Assembly (NCBI GenBank): GCA_031554725.1
Contig: JAVBUZ010000213.1
Span: forward strand, 1 to 17,824
Origin: JAVBUZ01 sp031554725
GTDB taxonomy: Bacteria; Bacillota; Clostridia; Lachnospirales; Lachnospiraceae
DNA: 17,824 nt
Reading direction: 5' to 3'
Shown: piece by piece, positions 7,140 to 13,562 of the stretch
Layout: every line of letters starts with the position of its first letter
How positions within the stretch are numbered: position 1 is the first letter of the stretch
Notes under the pieces: generated by a model
What the model saw: the letters and a program-made list of their open reading frames with translations, nothing else
What the model was told of the DNA's origin: nothing
The model's database searches: none
Translations under genes and position numbers: made by a program

Positions 7140-8090
7140 ATGTCATATAGTGAATTATTATCGGCTGAAACCAGTAAAAATGGTAGTTTTGAAAGGCAAC
7201 CCAATCGGTTTGTAACACCCTTTGGAGAAGGAGAAGATAAGCTCCCAGTAGAAGCGGGGAGATATCGACTTATTTGGTCACCAGCTTGCCCTTGGGCACA
7301 CAGACAGGTTATTGTAAGAAAATTGCTGGGACTCGATAAGGTAATTAGCTTAGGCACAGTTGATCCGATAAGACCGGCCAAGGAGGTCAGTGACTGGGCT
7401 TTTACCTTAGATGAAAATAACGAAGACCCTGTGCTAAAGATTAAATACCTTAGTGACATATATTTGGAAACAGAAAAAGAATATAAGGGAAGGTTTACCG
7501 TTCCTGCGGTGGTGGATTTAAAAGCAAGAAAAGTGGTAAACAACGATTATTTTAAGCTTACCAACTATTGGGAGGTAGAATGGAAGAAGTTTCATAAGGA
7601 GGGGGCACCAGAGCTTTATCCGGAAAATTTACGTAGCCAAATAGATGAGCTTAATGGTATTATCTTTAGAGATATAAATAACGGCGTATACAAGGCGGGA
7701 TTTGCGAAGAGCCAGGAGGCATATGAGGCAGCATACCATCAGGTATTTGATCGACTTGATTGGTTGGAGGAGCGGCTATCACACAGTAGATATCTTTTTG
7801 GAGATAGCATCACCGATTCTGATATTAGGCTTTATGTAACTTTAGCTAGATTTGATATAGCATATTATAATGGCTTTAGGGTGAACCGCAACCAATTAAT
7901 TGATTTTCCTAACCTATGGGGTTACGCCAGAGATTTATATCAGACAGAGGGCTTTGGTGATACGACGGATTTTGAAGCCATAAAAAAGCATTATCATCTC
8001 TGTGCTGTTTTTACAAATCCGGATAAAATATTACCCAAAGGGCCAGATTTGTCTGTTTGGAATACAACACATAATAGAAAGAGCAAATAA
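7140..8090 (+). CDS. Glutathionyl-hydroquinone reductase-like protein, canonical active site
   Basis: This is the canonical copy of the tandem xi-class GST family, 316 residues. RYRLIWSPACPWAHRQ carries the catalytic Cys50, followed by FTVPAVVDL and NNDYFKLTNYWE. The helical C-terminal domain includes EAYEAAYHQVFDRLDWLEER, RYLFGDSITDSDIRLYVTL and WGYARDLYQTEGFGDTT. Family enzymes reduce glutathionyl-(hydro)quinone adducts, releasing the thiol. The frame is open 24 codons further upstream, but ATG 7140 has the ribosome site GGAGGGAGGAG and the resulting N-terminus fits its paralogue. It lies 34 bases after the fusion gene and seven bases before the next start, and is part of the same operon. 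Likely cytoplasmic. The physiological thiol in this organism is not established. Confidence 0.88.
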   Translation: MSYSELLSAETSKNGSFERQPNRFVTPFGEGEDKLPVEAGRYRLIWSPACPWAHRQVIVRKLLGLDKVISLGTVDPIRPAKEVSDWAFTLDENNEDPVLKIKYLSDIYLETEKEYKGRFTVPAVVDLKARKVVNNDYFKLTNYWEVEWKKFHKEGAPELYPENLRSQIDELNGIIFRDINNGVYKAGFAKSQEAYEAAYHQVFDRLDWLEERLSHSRYLFGDSITDSDIRLYVTLARFDIAYYNGFRVNRNQLIDFPNLWGYARDLYQTEGFGDTTDFEAIKKHYHLCAVFTNPDKILPKGPDLSVWNTTHNRKSK

Positions 8091-8097
8091 TCTTAAG

Positions 8098-9252
8098 ATG
8101 GAAATAACAATACAAGAATTAGAAAAATTAGATAAAGATAGTTACCAGATTATTGATATTCGTGATGAAGTAGAAAGATCCCACGGAATGATACCAGGAG
8201 CAGCTTCTGTAGCTTCTGGTGAAGTTTTGGGCAATCCACAAATTGATTTTAGTAAAAAGCTTATTATTTGCTGTAGTAGGGGTAAGTATAGTGTGGAGCT
8301 TGCAGAGAGTCTTGAGGAAAAGGGGATAGATGCAGTCAGTCTTCAGGGTGGATATATCGCCTGGCTTCTTGATATGATGCAGAAGGAGCAGATGCAGGAT
8401 ATCACGAAGGATGTGGAGCAAAGTATCCGAAAAAAATTTCGAAAAGAGATATGGTGCAAGTTTACAAAAGCCATAAATCAATATGAGCTAGTAAAAGAGG
8501 GAGATTGCATCGCTGTCTGTATTTCGGGTGGTAAGGATTCGATGCTACTGGCAAAGCTTTTTCAAGAATTAAAGCTTCACAATAAATTTTCTTTTGAAGT
8601 TAAATTTCTGGTAATGGATCCGGGATATAGCCCCGAAAATCGCAAGGTAATTGAGGAAAATGCTAAAAAGCTAAATATCCCGATTGCCATTTTTGAGTCT
8701 AATATTTTTGATTCCGTATATAACATTGAGAAGTCTCCATGCTACCTATGTGCGAGAATGAGAAGAGGATATCTTTATCATTTCGCAAAAGAGCTTGGGT
8801 GTAATAAAATTGCTTTAGGTCATCACTATGATGATGTTATTGAAACCATTCTTATGGGAATGCTATATGGTGCACAGGTACAAACCATGATGCCCAAGCT
8901 CCACAGCACTAATTTTGAAGGCATGGAATTAGTTCGTCCCCTATATCTTGTTCGAGAGGACGATATTAAGGCGTGGCGAGATTATAATAAGCTACGCTTT
9001 ATCCAGTGTGCATGCAAGTTTACGGATACCTGTACCACCTGCAATAATGAGGAAAACCGTTCTAAGCGGGTTGAGATAAAGGAACTCATAAAAACATTAA
9101 AGAAAACTAATCCTTTTGTAGAAGCAAATATTTTTAAAAGTGTAGAAAATGTCAATTTAGATACCGTAGTCGCCTACAAAAAGGATCAAATCCGTTACCA
9201 CTTTTTAGATACCTATGATAAGACGACGAATGACTGTGATGGTCAAGAGTAA
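8098..9252 (+). CDS. Rhodanese domain fused to TtcA-like PP-loop sulfurtransferase
   Basis: The product is about 384 residues. Residues 1-95 are a rhodanese domain (IIDIRDEVERSHGMIPGA; catalytic loop CSRGKYS with Cys59), which carries persulfide sulfur. A PP-loop ATPase domain follows, with SGGKDS (143-148), a CYLC pair (Cys215, Cys218) followed by ARMRRGYLYHFAKELG, and GHHYDDVIET. A distal cluster, CACKFTDTCTTC, contributes Cys304, 306, 312 and 315. This is the plan of TtcA, the iron-sulfur enzyme that makes 2-thiocytidine in tRNA, but with an added rhodanese domain and extra C-terminal cysteines. The frame is open 32 codons upstream inside the previous gene. I chose ATG 8098, seven bases after that gene's stop, because the rhodanese fold begins there. 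No strong ribosome site is visible, so coupling is likely. The target could be tRNA or a small molecule. Confidence 0.85.
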   Translation: MEITIQELEKLDKDSYQIIDIRDEVERSHGMIPGAASVASGEVLGNPQIDFSKKLIICCSRGKYSVELAESLEEKGIDAVSLQGGYIAWLLDMMQKEQMQDITKDVEQSIRKKFRKEIWCKFTKAINQYELVKEGDCIAVCISGGKDSMLLAKLFQELKLHNKFSFEVKFLVMDPGYSPENRKVIEENAKKLNIPIAIFESNIFDSVYNIEKSPCYLCARMRRGYLYHFAKELGCNKIALGHHYDDVIETILMGMLYGAQVQTMMPKLHSTNFEGMELVRPLYLVREDDIKAWRDYNKLRFIQCACKFTDTCTTCNNEENRSKRVEIKELIKTLKKTNPFVEANIFKSVENVNLDTVVAYKKDQIRYHFLDTYDKTTNDCDGQE

Positions 9253-9273
9253 AGGTGAAAGGAAAAGGAATAG

Positions 9274-9828
9274 ATGAATAGGGAAGAGGCATGGCAGCTA
9301 CTTACAGAGTTTAATAAAGAGGAATTTCATTTAGAACACGCTCAAATTGTGGAACATGTAATGGAATATTTTGCTGAAAAACTGGGCTATGGGGATGAAA
9401 AAGAATTCTGGGGATTAGTAGGATTATTACATGATTTGGATTTTGAAATGTATCCCACCCAGCACTGTATTAAAAGTCAAGAAATAATGAGAGAGCATGG
9501 AATTGATGAAAAAATAATTCATGCAACAGCCAGTCATGGCTATGCTATTACAGTAGATATCCAGCCTAAACATGAAATGGAAAAGGTGTTGTATGCAATA
9601 GATGAGCTTACGGGATTAATTGGTGCAGTTGCAATTATGCGACCTTCAAAAAGTGTACTGGATTTGGAACTAAAATCTGTAAAGAAAAAGTACAAGAGTA
9701 AGGGGTTTGCAAGTGGATGCTCAAGGGAAGTGATAGAACGTGGTGCGGATATGCTAGGATGGTCCTTGGATGATTTAATTGTACAGACAATTGATGCCCT
9801 GCGTCACTATACGTTGACATTAAAATAA
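9274..9828 (+). CDS. HD-domain phosphohydrolase-like protein
   Basis: The product is 184 residues. The HD signature is LLHDLDFE (His53-Asp54), with upstream H22 and downstream His residues in QHCIKSQEIM and TASHGY that would complete a metal site. It resembles short stand-alone HDIG-type proteins, which are usually metal-dependent phosphohydrolases acting on nucleotides; the substrate here is not readable. The start at 9274 is preceded by GAAAGGAAAAGGAA. It is the last gene of the operon, 21 bases after the TtcA-like gene, and is followed by a strong terminator. Confidence 0.8.
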   Translation: MNREEAWQLLTEFNKEEFHLEHAQIVEHVMEYFAEKLGYGDEKEFWGLVGLLHDLDFEMYPTQHCIKSQEIMREHGIDEKIIHATASHGYAITVDIQPKHEMEKVLYAIDELTGLIGAVAIMRPSKSVLDLELKSVKKKYKSKGFASGCSREVIERGADMLGWSLDDLIVQTIDALRHYTLTLK

Positions 9829-9890
9829 CACATGTGGACAAGTTAATGTGTGCAGATATTATAATGAAAATTAAAGATATATTATTGAAG

Positions 9891-9926
9891 AAGACTGCAA
9901 GGATATCATATCCTTGCAGTCTTTTT
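9891..9926 (+). terminator. Strong Rho-independent terminator, probably bidirectional
   Basis: A perfect 15-bp stem (9891-9905 with 9909-9923) has a three-base loop and is followed by TTT on the plus strand. It lies between the convergent ends of the nine-gene operon and the minus-strand Cys-rich gene, so it can serve both. It has only a modest T content on the minus-strand side. Confidence 0.9.
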
Positions 9927-9930
9927 GACA

Positions 9931-11562
9931 CTATTCTACATAGTTATAGCAGTGTGGGCAAGGTTGTGGTGGACAAGGTTGTGGTGGGCAAGGTTGTGGT
10001 GGACATGGACAAGGCTTATCAGGAACACAGCCTTTTTCCGGCTCAAAGTGAGTGCCTTGTGGACATGGACAAGGCTTATCAGGAACGCAGCCTTTTCCTG
10101 GTTCAAAGTGAGTACCTTGTGGACATGGACAAGGTTTATCAGGAACGCAGCCTTTTTCCGGCTCAAAGTGAGTACCTTGTGGACATGGATAAGGTTTATC
10201 AGGGACGCAGCCTTTTCCCGGCTCAAAGTGTGTACCTTGTGGGCACGGATATGGCGGATAAGGTTGAGGCGGGTACGGGTGTGGCGGGTACGGGTGTGGT
10301 GGATAAGGGTGTGGTGGATACGGCTGTGGTGGGTATGGGTAAGGTGGATATGGGTAAGGCGGGTACGGATAAGGATACGAGCCACCACCGTTCCAATGGT
10401 TATTATTATTGTTATTATTATTGTTGTTGTTATTGTTGTTATTAATGTTTATTCCCCAAGACTGCTCAAACTGAGAATGTTTGGATTCTTTTGGTGCTTC
10501 AACACAAATGCAAATAGAAGTAGAAACAGTATATGGTTTTTCAATAATGATATGACCATAATGCTGGGTAGTCTTTTTGGGGTCAGTATTGTGTAAAAAT
10601 ACAATCTCAGAAACGGTTCCTGAAATAGAAGCACTTATTTCAAAGCACATGAAGGAACGAAGGATGCGAACGGCAATATAAAATTCTTGGCCAATGGAAG
10701 GTGCAGATATAGGATTGCCGCAAAAATCCATATAGGAAACGGAAAAATCTTCTTTGCAGAGGCAAAGTGGATTGAAAGTAATTTTAGGGGTGCCTGTGAA
10801 ATTGGATAAAATCTTAAAAGGTCCAATGAGCATTCTATTGCAAACCATGCGAACTTCATTCGGACAGCCTTGGAACATAATATATGGCTTGCTTGGGTTT
10901 GTAGGCTTTGTAGCATCATTGCAGCAGTGTATTAACTTAGAACAATCACAATTTGAAGAAGAACAGCAAGGTGTGGATGCCTCGCCACCATACACAATAT
11001 TTTCAGCAAATTTTCTGGCAAGCACTAATAAAGCATTTACAGTAGCAACTAAACGCGGCGATTTTTCGTGAGGCTCAGTACCAGCACAGTTTAAAAAGAT
11101 TCGTGCTTCTTCTGGAAGCTGGCCAAGCAAGCTCCATATAGCAGTTTGAACTGCTGCACGGGCATCATTGTCATCAAGACTAGGACTGACAGCTGCATCG
11201 ACACCTGCAAGAGCAAAGGTGTAAGCAGCAGATTTGGTAGGATAGGTGTTTGCCATAATCCATGCAAGCATTTGGGTTTGAAGTGCAGTAATATCTGGAA
11301 AAAGTGTTTCAATGGAAGCACTTTGATAGGTTTGATCAATAGGACCGGCAACGCCTTTTTGCAGACAGTAGGAGGGAACCTCCTTGCCGTCTATAACAGT
11401 TGAGAATTTGTAAAAGCCAGCATGATCTTCTAGATTCAACTGATAGCGTGAGGCCCCAGTTTCGGGAAGTAGGCAATAACTATTAGCAGAAGTATTTGCA
11501 GTACCAGTAATATTTTTTTCGTTGTGGATAATAAAAGTATTACTTTGAACTATTTCATTCAT
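9931..11562 (-). CDS. Cys-rich thioester-domain protein with Pro/Tyr and 20-residue repeats, probable spore-surface protein
   Basis: The product is 543 residues and has no signal peptide. The N-terminal part resembles the TQXA/thioester domain of surface adhesins: Cys66 in PSYCLQK and Gln139 in AVQTAIW are the expected thioester pair. A Cys-rich middle follows (CCSSSNCDCSKLIHCC), then an unrecognised beta-rich region. After it come 15 consecutive Asn, PYP-rich repeats and four copies of CPQGTHFEP(G/E)KGCVPDKP, ending in CPPQPCPPQPCPHCYNYVE. The frame is open 43 codons further upstream, but ATG 11562 has AGAAAGGA nine bases before it. There is no LPXTG-plus-hydrophobic tail, so sortase anchoring is unlikely. 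Absence of an export signal, many cysteines and a sigma-K-like promoter together suggest mother-cell synthesis and cross-linking into a spore coat or exosporium (inference). Confidence 0.8.
   Translation of the reverse strand: MNEIVQSNTFIIHNEKNITGTANTSANSYCLLPETGASRYQLNLEDHAGFYKFSTVIDGKEVPSYCLQKGVAGPIDQTYQSASIETLFPDITALQTQMLAWIMANTYPTKSAAYTFALAGVDAAVSPSLDDNDARAAVQTAIWSLLGQLPEEARIFLNCAGTEPHEKSPRLVATVNALLVLARKFAENIVYGGEASTPCCSSSNCDCSKLIHCCNDATKPTNPSKPYIMFQGCPNEVRMVCNRMLIGPFKILSNFTGTPKITFNPLCLCKEDFSVSYMDFCGNPISAPSIGQEFYIAVRILRSFMCFEISASISGTVSEIVFLHNTDPKKTTQHYGHIIIEKPYTVSTSICICVEAPKESKHSQFEQSWGININNNNNNNNNNNNNNNHWNGGGSYPYPYPPYPYPPYPYPPQPYPPHPYPPHPYPPHPYPPQPYPPYPCPQGTHFEPGKGCVPDKPYPCPQGTHFEPEKGCVPDKPCPCPQGTHFEPGKGCVPDKPCPCPQGTHFEPEKGCVPDKPCPCPPQPCPPQPCPPQPCPHCYNYVE
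9999..10238 (-). repeat. Four tandem 60-bp repeats encoding 20-residue Cys repeats
   Basis: Four contiguous 60-bp units each encode CPQGTHFEP(G/E)KGCVPDKP plus CP or YP. Differences are mostly silent or alternate Gly/Glu. The array stays in frame and has no spacers. Confidence 0.95.
10243..10379 (-). repeat. Short-period repeats encoding Pro-Tyr/His/Gln tracts
   Basis: Imperfect 9- and 15-base periods encode PYPPYP, PYPPHP and PYPPQP motifs between the Asn run and the Cys repeats. The tract is probably an extended, polyproline-like stalk. Confidence 0.85.
10399..10443 (-). repeat. Trinucleotide run encoding 15 consecutive Asn
   Basis: Fifteen GTT/ATT triplets on the plus strand read as AAC/AAT on the minus strand. 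This is a microsatellite-like tract, likely variable in copy number between strains. Confidence 0.95.
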
Positions 11563-11594
11563 AGAGAAAAATCCTTTCTGAAAGGTTTCTACTC

Positions 11595-11621
11595 TATTAT
11601 ATGCAGAAGGCGAAAAATGGT
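11595..11621 (-). promoter_or_regulatory. Sigma-K-like promoter of the Cys-rich protein gene
   Basis: On the minus strand, AC (11620-11621) is followed 16 bases later by CATATAATA (11595-11603). This matches the AC-N16-CATAnnnTA pattern of late mother-cell sigma-K promoters. The leader would be about 25 bases. The ribosome site lies in a small hairpin (CCTTT/AAAGG, 11573-11577 with 11581-11585). Confidence 0.55.
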
Positions 11622-11651
11622 GAAAGATGTAGAAAAAAATCGAAAAATGTA

Positions 11652-11716
11652 CTTTGCTTTTTATGCAAAGCGAACTTGACAATAAATGCAAAGTGTACTA
11701 TGCTAAAAATGCAAAG
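11652..11716 (+). promoter_or_regulatory. Sigma-A promoter with TGCAAAG operator repeats for the XRE regulator
   Basis: TTGACA (11676-11681), 17 bases, then TATGCT (11699-11704) is a good vegetative promoter. TGCAAAG occurs at 11664, 11687 and 11710, exactly 23 bp apart: one copy upstream of the -35, one in the spacer and one past the -10. An inverted copy, CTTTGC (11652-11657), pairs with the first as a palindrome. The layout suggests autoregulation by the XRE protein and perhaps control of the divergent gene. Confidence 0.7.
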
Positions 11717-11740
11717 TAAGCATTGCGAGGAGGAAAGCCT

Positions 11741-11941
11741 TTGAAAACAAGGATTGCTGAATTACGAAAGATAAATAAGATATCACAAGAAGAACTTGCT
11801 ATGGCTGTTGGAGTCACAAGGCAGACAATTACTTCGATTGAAGTTGAAAAGTATGTGGCATCTCTACCGTTGGCATATAAAATTGCACATCACTTTAATA
11901 TGTCTATAGAAGAGGTTTTTGACCTTTCAGGGCTAGAGTAG
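11741..11941 (+). CDS. Small XRE-family transcriptional regulator
   Basis: The product is 66 residues, almost entirely one helix-turn-helix domain: SQEELAMAVGVTRQTITSIE is the helix-turn-helix, followed by YKIAHHFNMSIEEVFDL. It resembles the short YgzD/YozG-type Cro-like repressors. I chose the TTG at 11741 because AGGAGG (11728-11733) sits seven bases before it; an in-frame TTG at 11723 would place the ribosome site inside the gene. It is transcribed divergently from the Cys-rich protein gene and has repeated operator-like sites in its own promoter. Confidence 0.88.
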   Translation: MKTRIAELRKINKISQEELAMAVGVTRQTITSIEVEKYVASLPLAYKIAHHFNMSIEEVFDLSGLE

Positions 11942-12023
11942 TAAAGGAGGAGAAAAAAGAGTAGAAAACAGTCTTAAGGTAAACATCCAGTCAAGAAATT
12001 ATTTTCAAATGTGAGGAACAAAT

Positions 12024-12362
12024 ATGAATGAAATTGATAATTATATTAAAAGTTTTCCAACAGAGGTTCAAGAACGCCTGAATGCTATGCGTGATTTGAT
12101 TCGCGAACTTGCACCAGAGGCTACAGAACGTATCTGTATGCGAATGCCAACCTATGACTTAAATGGTAAGTGGCTGGTTCATTTTGCAGGATATGAAAAG
12201 CATATTGGCTTTTACCCACAGCCAGAGGGTATTGTTGCATTTAAAGAGAAGCTGGCAGGGTATAAAACCACAAAAGGTGCAATACAGCTTCCACTAAATA
12301 AGCCATTACCAATAGAACTAATTCGTGAAATTGTAGCGTTTAGAGTGAAGGAGCAATCATAG
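12024..12362 (+). CDS. DUF1801/YdhG-type frataxin-like protein
   Basis: The product is 112 residues and matches the YdhG/DUF1801 family by its start (IDNYIKSFPTEVQERLNAMRD), RICMRMPTYDLNGKWLVHFAGY, HIGFYPQPEGIVAFKEKL and the closing AIQLPLNKPLPIELIREIVAFR. The Bacillus subtilis member Fra is described as a frataxin-like iron chaperone; whether this protein binds iron is not shown by sequence. Start ATG 12024 follows GAGGAA. Its stop overlaps the next gene's GTG start by one base (TAGTG), implying coupled translation. Confidence 0.82.
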   Translation: MNEIDNYIKSFPTEVQERLNAMRDLIRELAPEATERICMRMPTYDLNGKWLVHFAGYEKHIGFYPQPEGIVAFKEKLAGYKTTKGAIQLPLNKPLPIELIREIVAFRVKEQS

Positions 12363-12703
12363 TGAATATACAGATATTTGGAACGACAAAATGCTTTGAA
12401 ACAAAGAAAGCACAAAGATACTTTAAAGAACGAGGTGTAAAGTTTCAGTTTATTGATATAAAGGAAAAGGGACTTAGTAAAGGGGAATATACCAGTATCA
12501 AGCAAGCAGTAGGTGGACTCGATAAAATGTTAAATCCCGATTGCAAGGACAAAGATGCCTTGGCTTTGGTGAAATATATATCTGAAGTGGACAAGGATGA
12601 AAAAGTATTGGAGAATCAGCAAGTGTTACTAACGCCTTTGGTAAGAAATGGGAAAAGTGCTACAGTGGGCTTTAAGCCTGAAGTATGGAAAGGCTGGGAA
12701 TAA
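12362..12703 (+). CDS. ArsC/Spx-fold (arsenate reductase-like) protein
   Basis: The product is 113 residues with the thioredoxin-like ArsC fold: it starts NIQIFGTTKCFETKKAQRYF, with the single N-terminal redox cysteine at Cys11, and continues KFQFIDIKEKGLSKGEY and LLTPLVRNGKSATVGFKPEVWKGW, typical of the YffB/ArsC-related group. The second Cys of a CxxC motif is absent, so it is not a classical Spx. The start is GTG 12362, coupled to the frataxin-like gene. Arsenate reduction is possible, but many members of this group have no known substrate. Confidence 0.82.
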   Translation: MNIQIFGTTKCFETKKAQRYFKERGVKFQFIDIKEKGLSKGEYTSIKQAVGGLDKMLNPDCKDKDALALVKYISEVDKDEKVLENQQVLLTPLVRNGKSATVGFKPEVWKGWE

Positions 12704-12717
12704 AAATCATTTTGTGA

Positions 12718-12764
12718 TAGTATATATTGTGATGCGCATTTGATGCAGTTATTCCTATATACTA
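12718..12764. repeat. AT-rich inverted repeat in an intergenic region
   Basis: TAGTATATA (12718-12726) and TATATACTA (12756-12764) form a nine-base inverted repeat, with GCAT/ATGC nested inside. There is no T run after it. It could be an operator or a weak terminator between the ArsC-like gene and the small membrane protein gene. Confidence 0.4.
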
Positions 12765-12833
12765 TACATTAAGTAGGATAATAGGCGTAATGTGTGGAAA
12801 GATCCTAAAAACCCCTTGCACTGGAGAAAAAAC

Positions 12834-13277
12834 ATGAACTGGATTAATTTTTTTGGATTTATGATTGCGTTACTAATGGTTATACCAAATGTTTCTTATG
12901 TACTTCTTACAAAACAGAAGGGAAACAAATGTAAAAATAAAATATTAAATACGCTTGAACAAATTACAAAAGTTGGTGCATTACTATTGATGGCATTTCC
13001 AATTGGAGTAGAGAACTTTGGCTTTAGATCAAAAAATGGATTTGTTATTTGGGCGATAGTTATTTTTTTATTACTATTGATATATTGGATAAGCTGGCTT
13101 TTCTTCCTTCATAAACCAATTAAAATTGCAAAACTTTTTGTGACAATTATTCCAGGACTAACCTTCGCTATACATGGAATTATATTAAAACATTTTCTGC
13201 TTTTTATCTTTGCGTTAGCTTTTACAGTTTTGCACATCATTATAATGTATGTAGAGTGTAAGGAACAAGAAATATAG
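12834..13277 (+). CDS. Small five-helix membrane protein of unknown function
   Basis: I do not recognise this protein. It is 147 residues from ATG 12834, which has TGGAG seven bases upstream. An in-frame GTG at 12792 would add 14 residues (WKDPKNPLHWRKN) but has no clear ribosome site. About five hydrophobic segments are visible: residues 4-24, 44-60, 69-93 (FVIWAIVIFLLLLIYWISWL), 100-117 and 119-139. Basic loops lie after the first and third helices, and the tail is charged (ECKEQEI). It stands alone between intergenic regions with hairpins and is followed by its own terminator-like hairpin. Confidence 0.7.
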   Translation: MNWINFFGFMIALLMVIPNVSYVLLTKQKGNKCKNKILNTLEQITKVGALLLMAFPIGVENFGFRSKNGFVIWAIVIFLLLLIYWISWLFFLHKPIKIAKLFVTIIPGLTFAIHGIILKHFLLFIFALAFTVLHIIIMYVECKEQEI

Positions 13278-13284
13278 TTGACGT

Positions 13285-13308
13285 GGTATCAGATAGATGG
13301 TACCTTTT
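13285..13308 (+). terminator. Terminator-like hairpin after the small membrane protein gene
   Basis: GGTATC (13285-13290) pairs with GGTACC (13299-13304), with one G-T pair, and is followed by TTTT. It begins eight bases after the gene's stop. A second hairpin, GGCATGA/TCATGCC (13314-13320 with 13324-13330), follows. Confidence 0.5.
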
Positions 13309-13358
13309 AAAAGGGCATGAACTTCATGCCTATACTCTAATGAAAAGGAAGTGAGATA

Positions 13359-13466
13359 ATGGACGGCAATCCGCGAAGTACGCACTGCGACTTCAAAACT
13401 CAATATGGAAATGTAAAACCAATGGATAGCATGAAAAATGATTTGCCGTACCATGTCTTTTTTTGA
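13359..13466 (+). CDS. Candidate 35-residue leader peptide ahead of mgtA
   Basis: ATG 13359 is preceded by AAAAGGAAGTGA, a good ribosome site, and opens a 35-codon frame ending in TGA at 13464-13466. The peptide starts MDGNPRSTHCDF and ends NDLPYHVFF; it has no membrane segment. The coding region is also highly structured: ACGGCAA (13363-13369) pairs with TTGCCGT (13443-13449), and GAAGT/ACTTC with CGC/GCG forms an inner hairpin around 13375-13394. It lies 22 bases before a strong terminator and then mgtA, which is the arrangement of an attenuator. It could instead be an independent small protein, or the structure could be a metal-sensing RNA; it does not match the M-box. Confidence 0.55.
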   Translation: MDGNPRSTHCDFKTQYGNVKPMDSMKNDLPYHVFF

Positions 13467-13488
13467 TAAACGGAATATCATTTATTTT

Positions 13489-13513
13489 ATGCCGCCTTTT
13501 GGCGGCATTTTTT
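13489..13513 (+). terminator. Strong Rho-independent terminator directly upstream of mgtA
   Basis: ATGCCGCC (13489-13496) pairs with GGCGGCAT (13501-13508) around a TTTT loop, followed by six Ts. It ends 49 bases before the mgtA start, so it either ends the leader transcript or acts as a regulated attenuator. Confidence 0.9.
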
Positions 13514-13562
13514 AATGCCTGCATTTTCAATTGAGAATCTTATTAAAAAAGGAGGAAATCAA

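Noticed and set aside
9999..10238. Possible CRISPR-like repeat array
   Set aside because: Units are contiguous 60-bp in-frame coding repeats with no spacers, and no cas genes are nearby.
9834..10596. Long plus-strand open frames rich in Val/Asp or Trp/Arg opposite the repeats
   Set aside because: They are antisense images of the low-complexity repeats in the minus-strand gene, have no ribosome site and give implausible protein composition.
11454..11468. LPETG motif (residues 32-36) in the Cys-rich protein, with a sortase gene nearby
   Set aside because: It is near the N-terminus with no following hydrophobic helix or basic tail, the protein lacks a signal peptide, and the nearby sortase is class B.
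13278..13358. M-box magnesium riboswitch upstream of mgtA
   Set aside because: Conserved M-box segments are not recognisable; only two small hairpins are seen, one of which looks like the previous gene's terminator.
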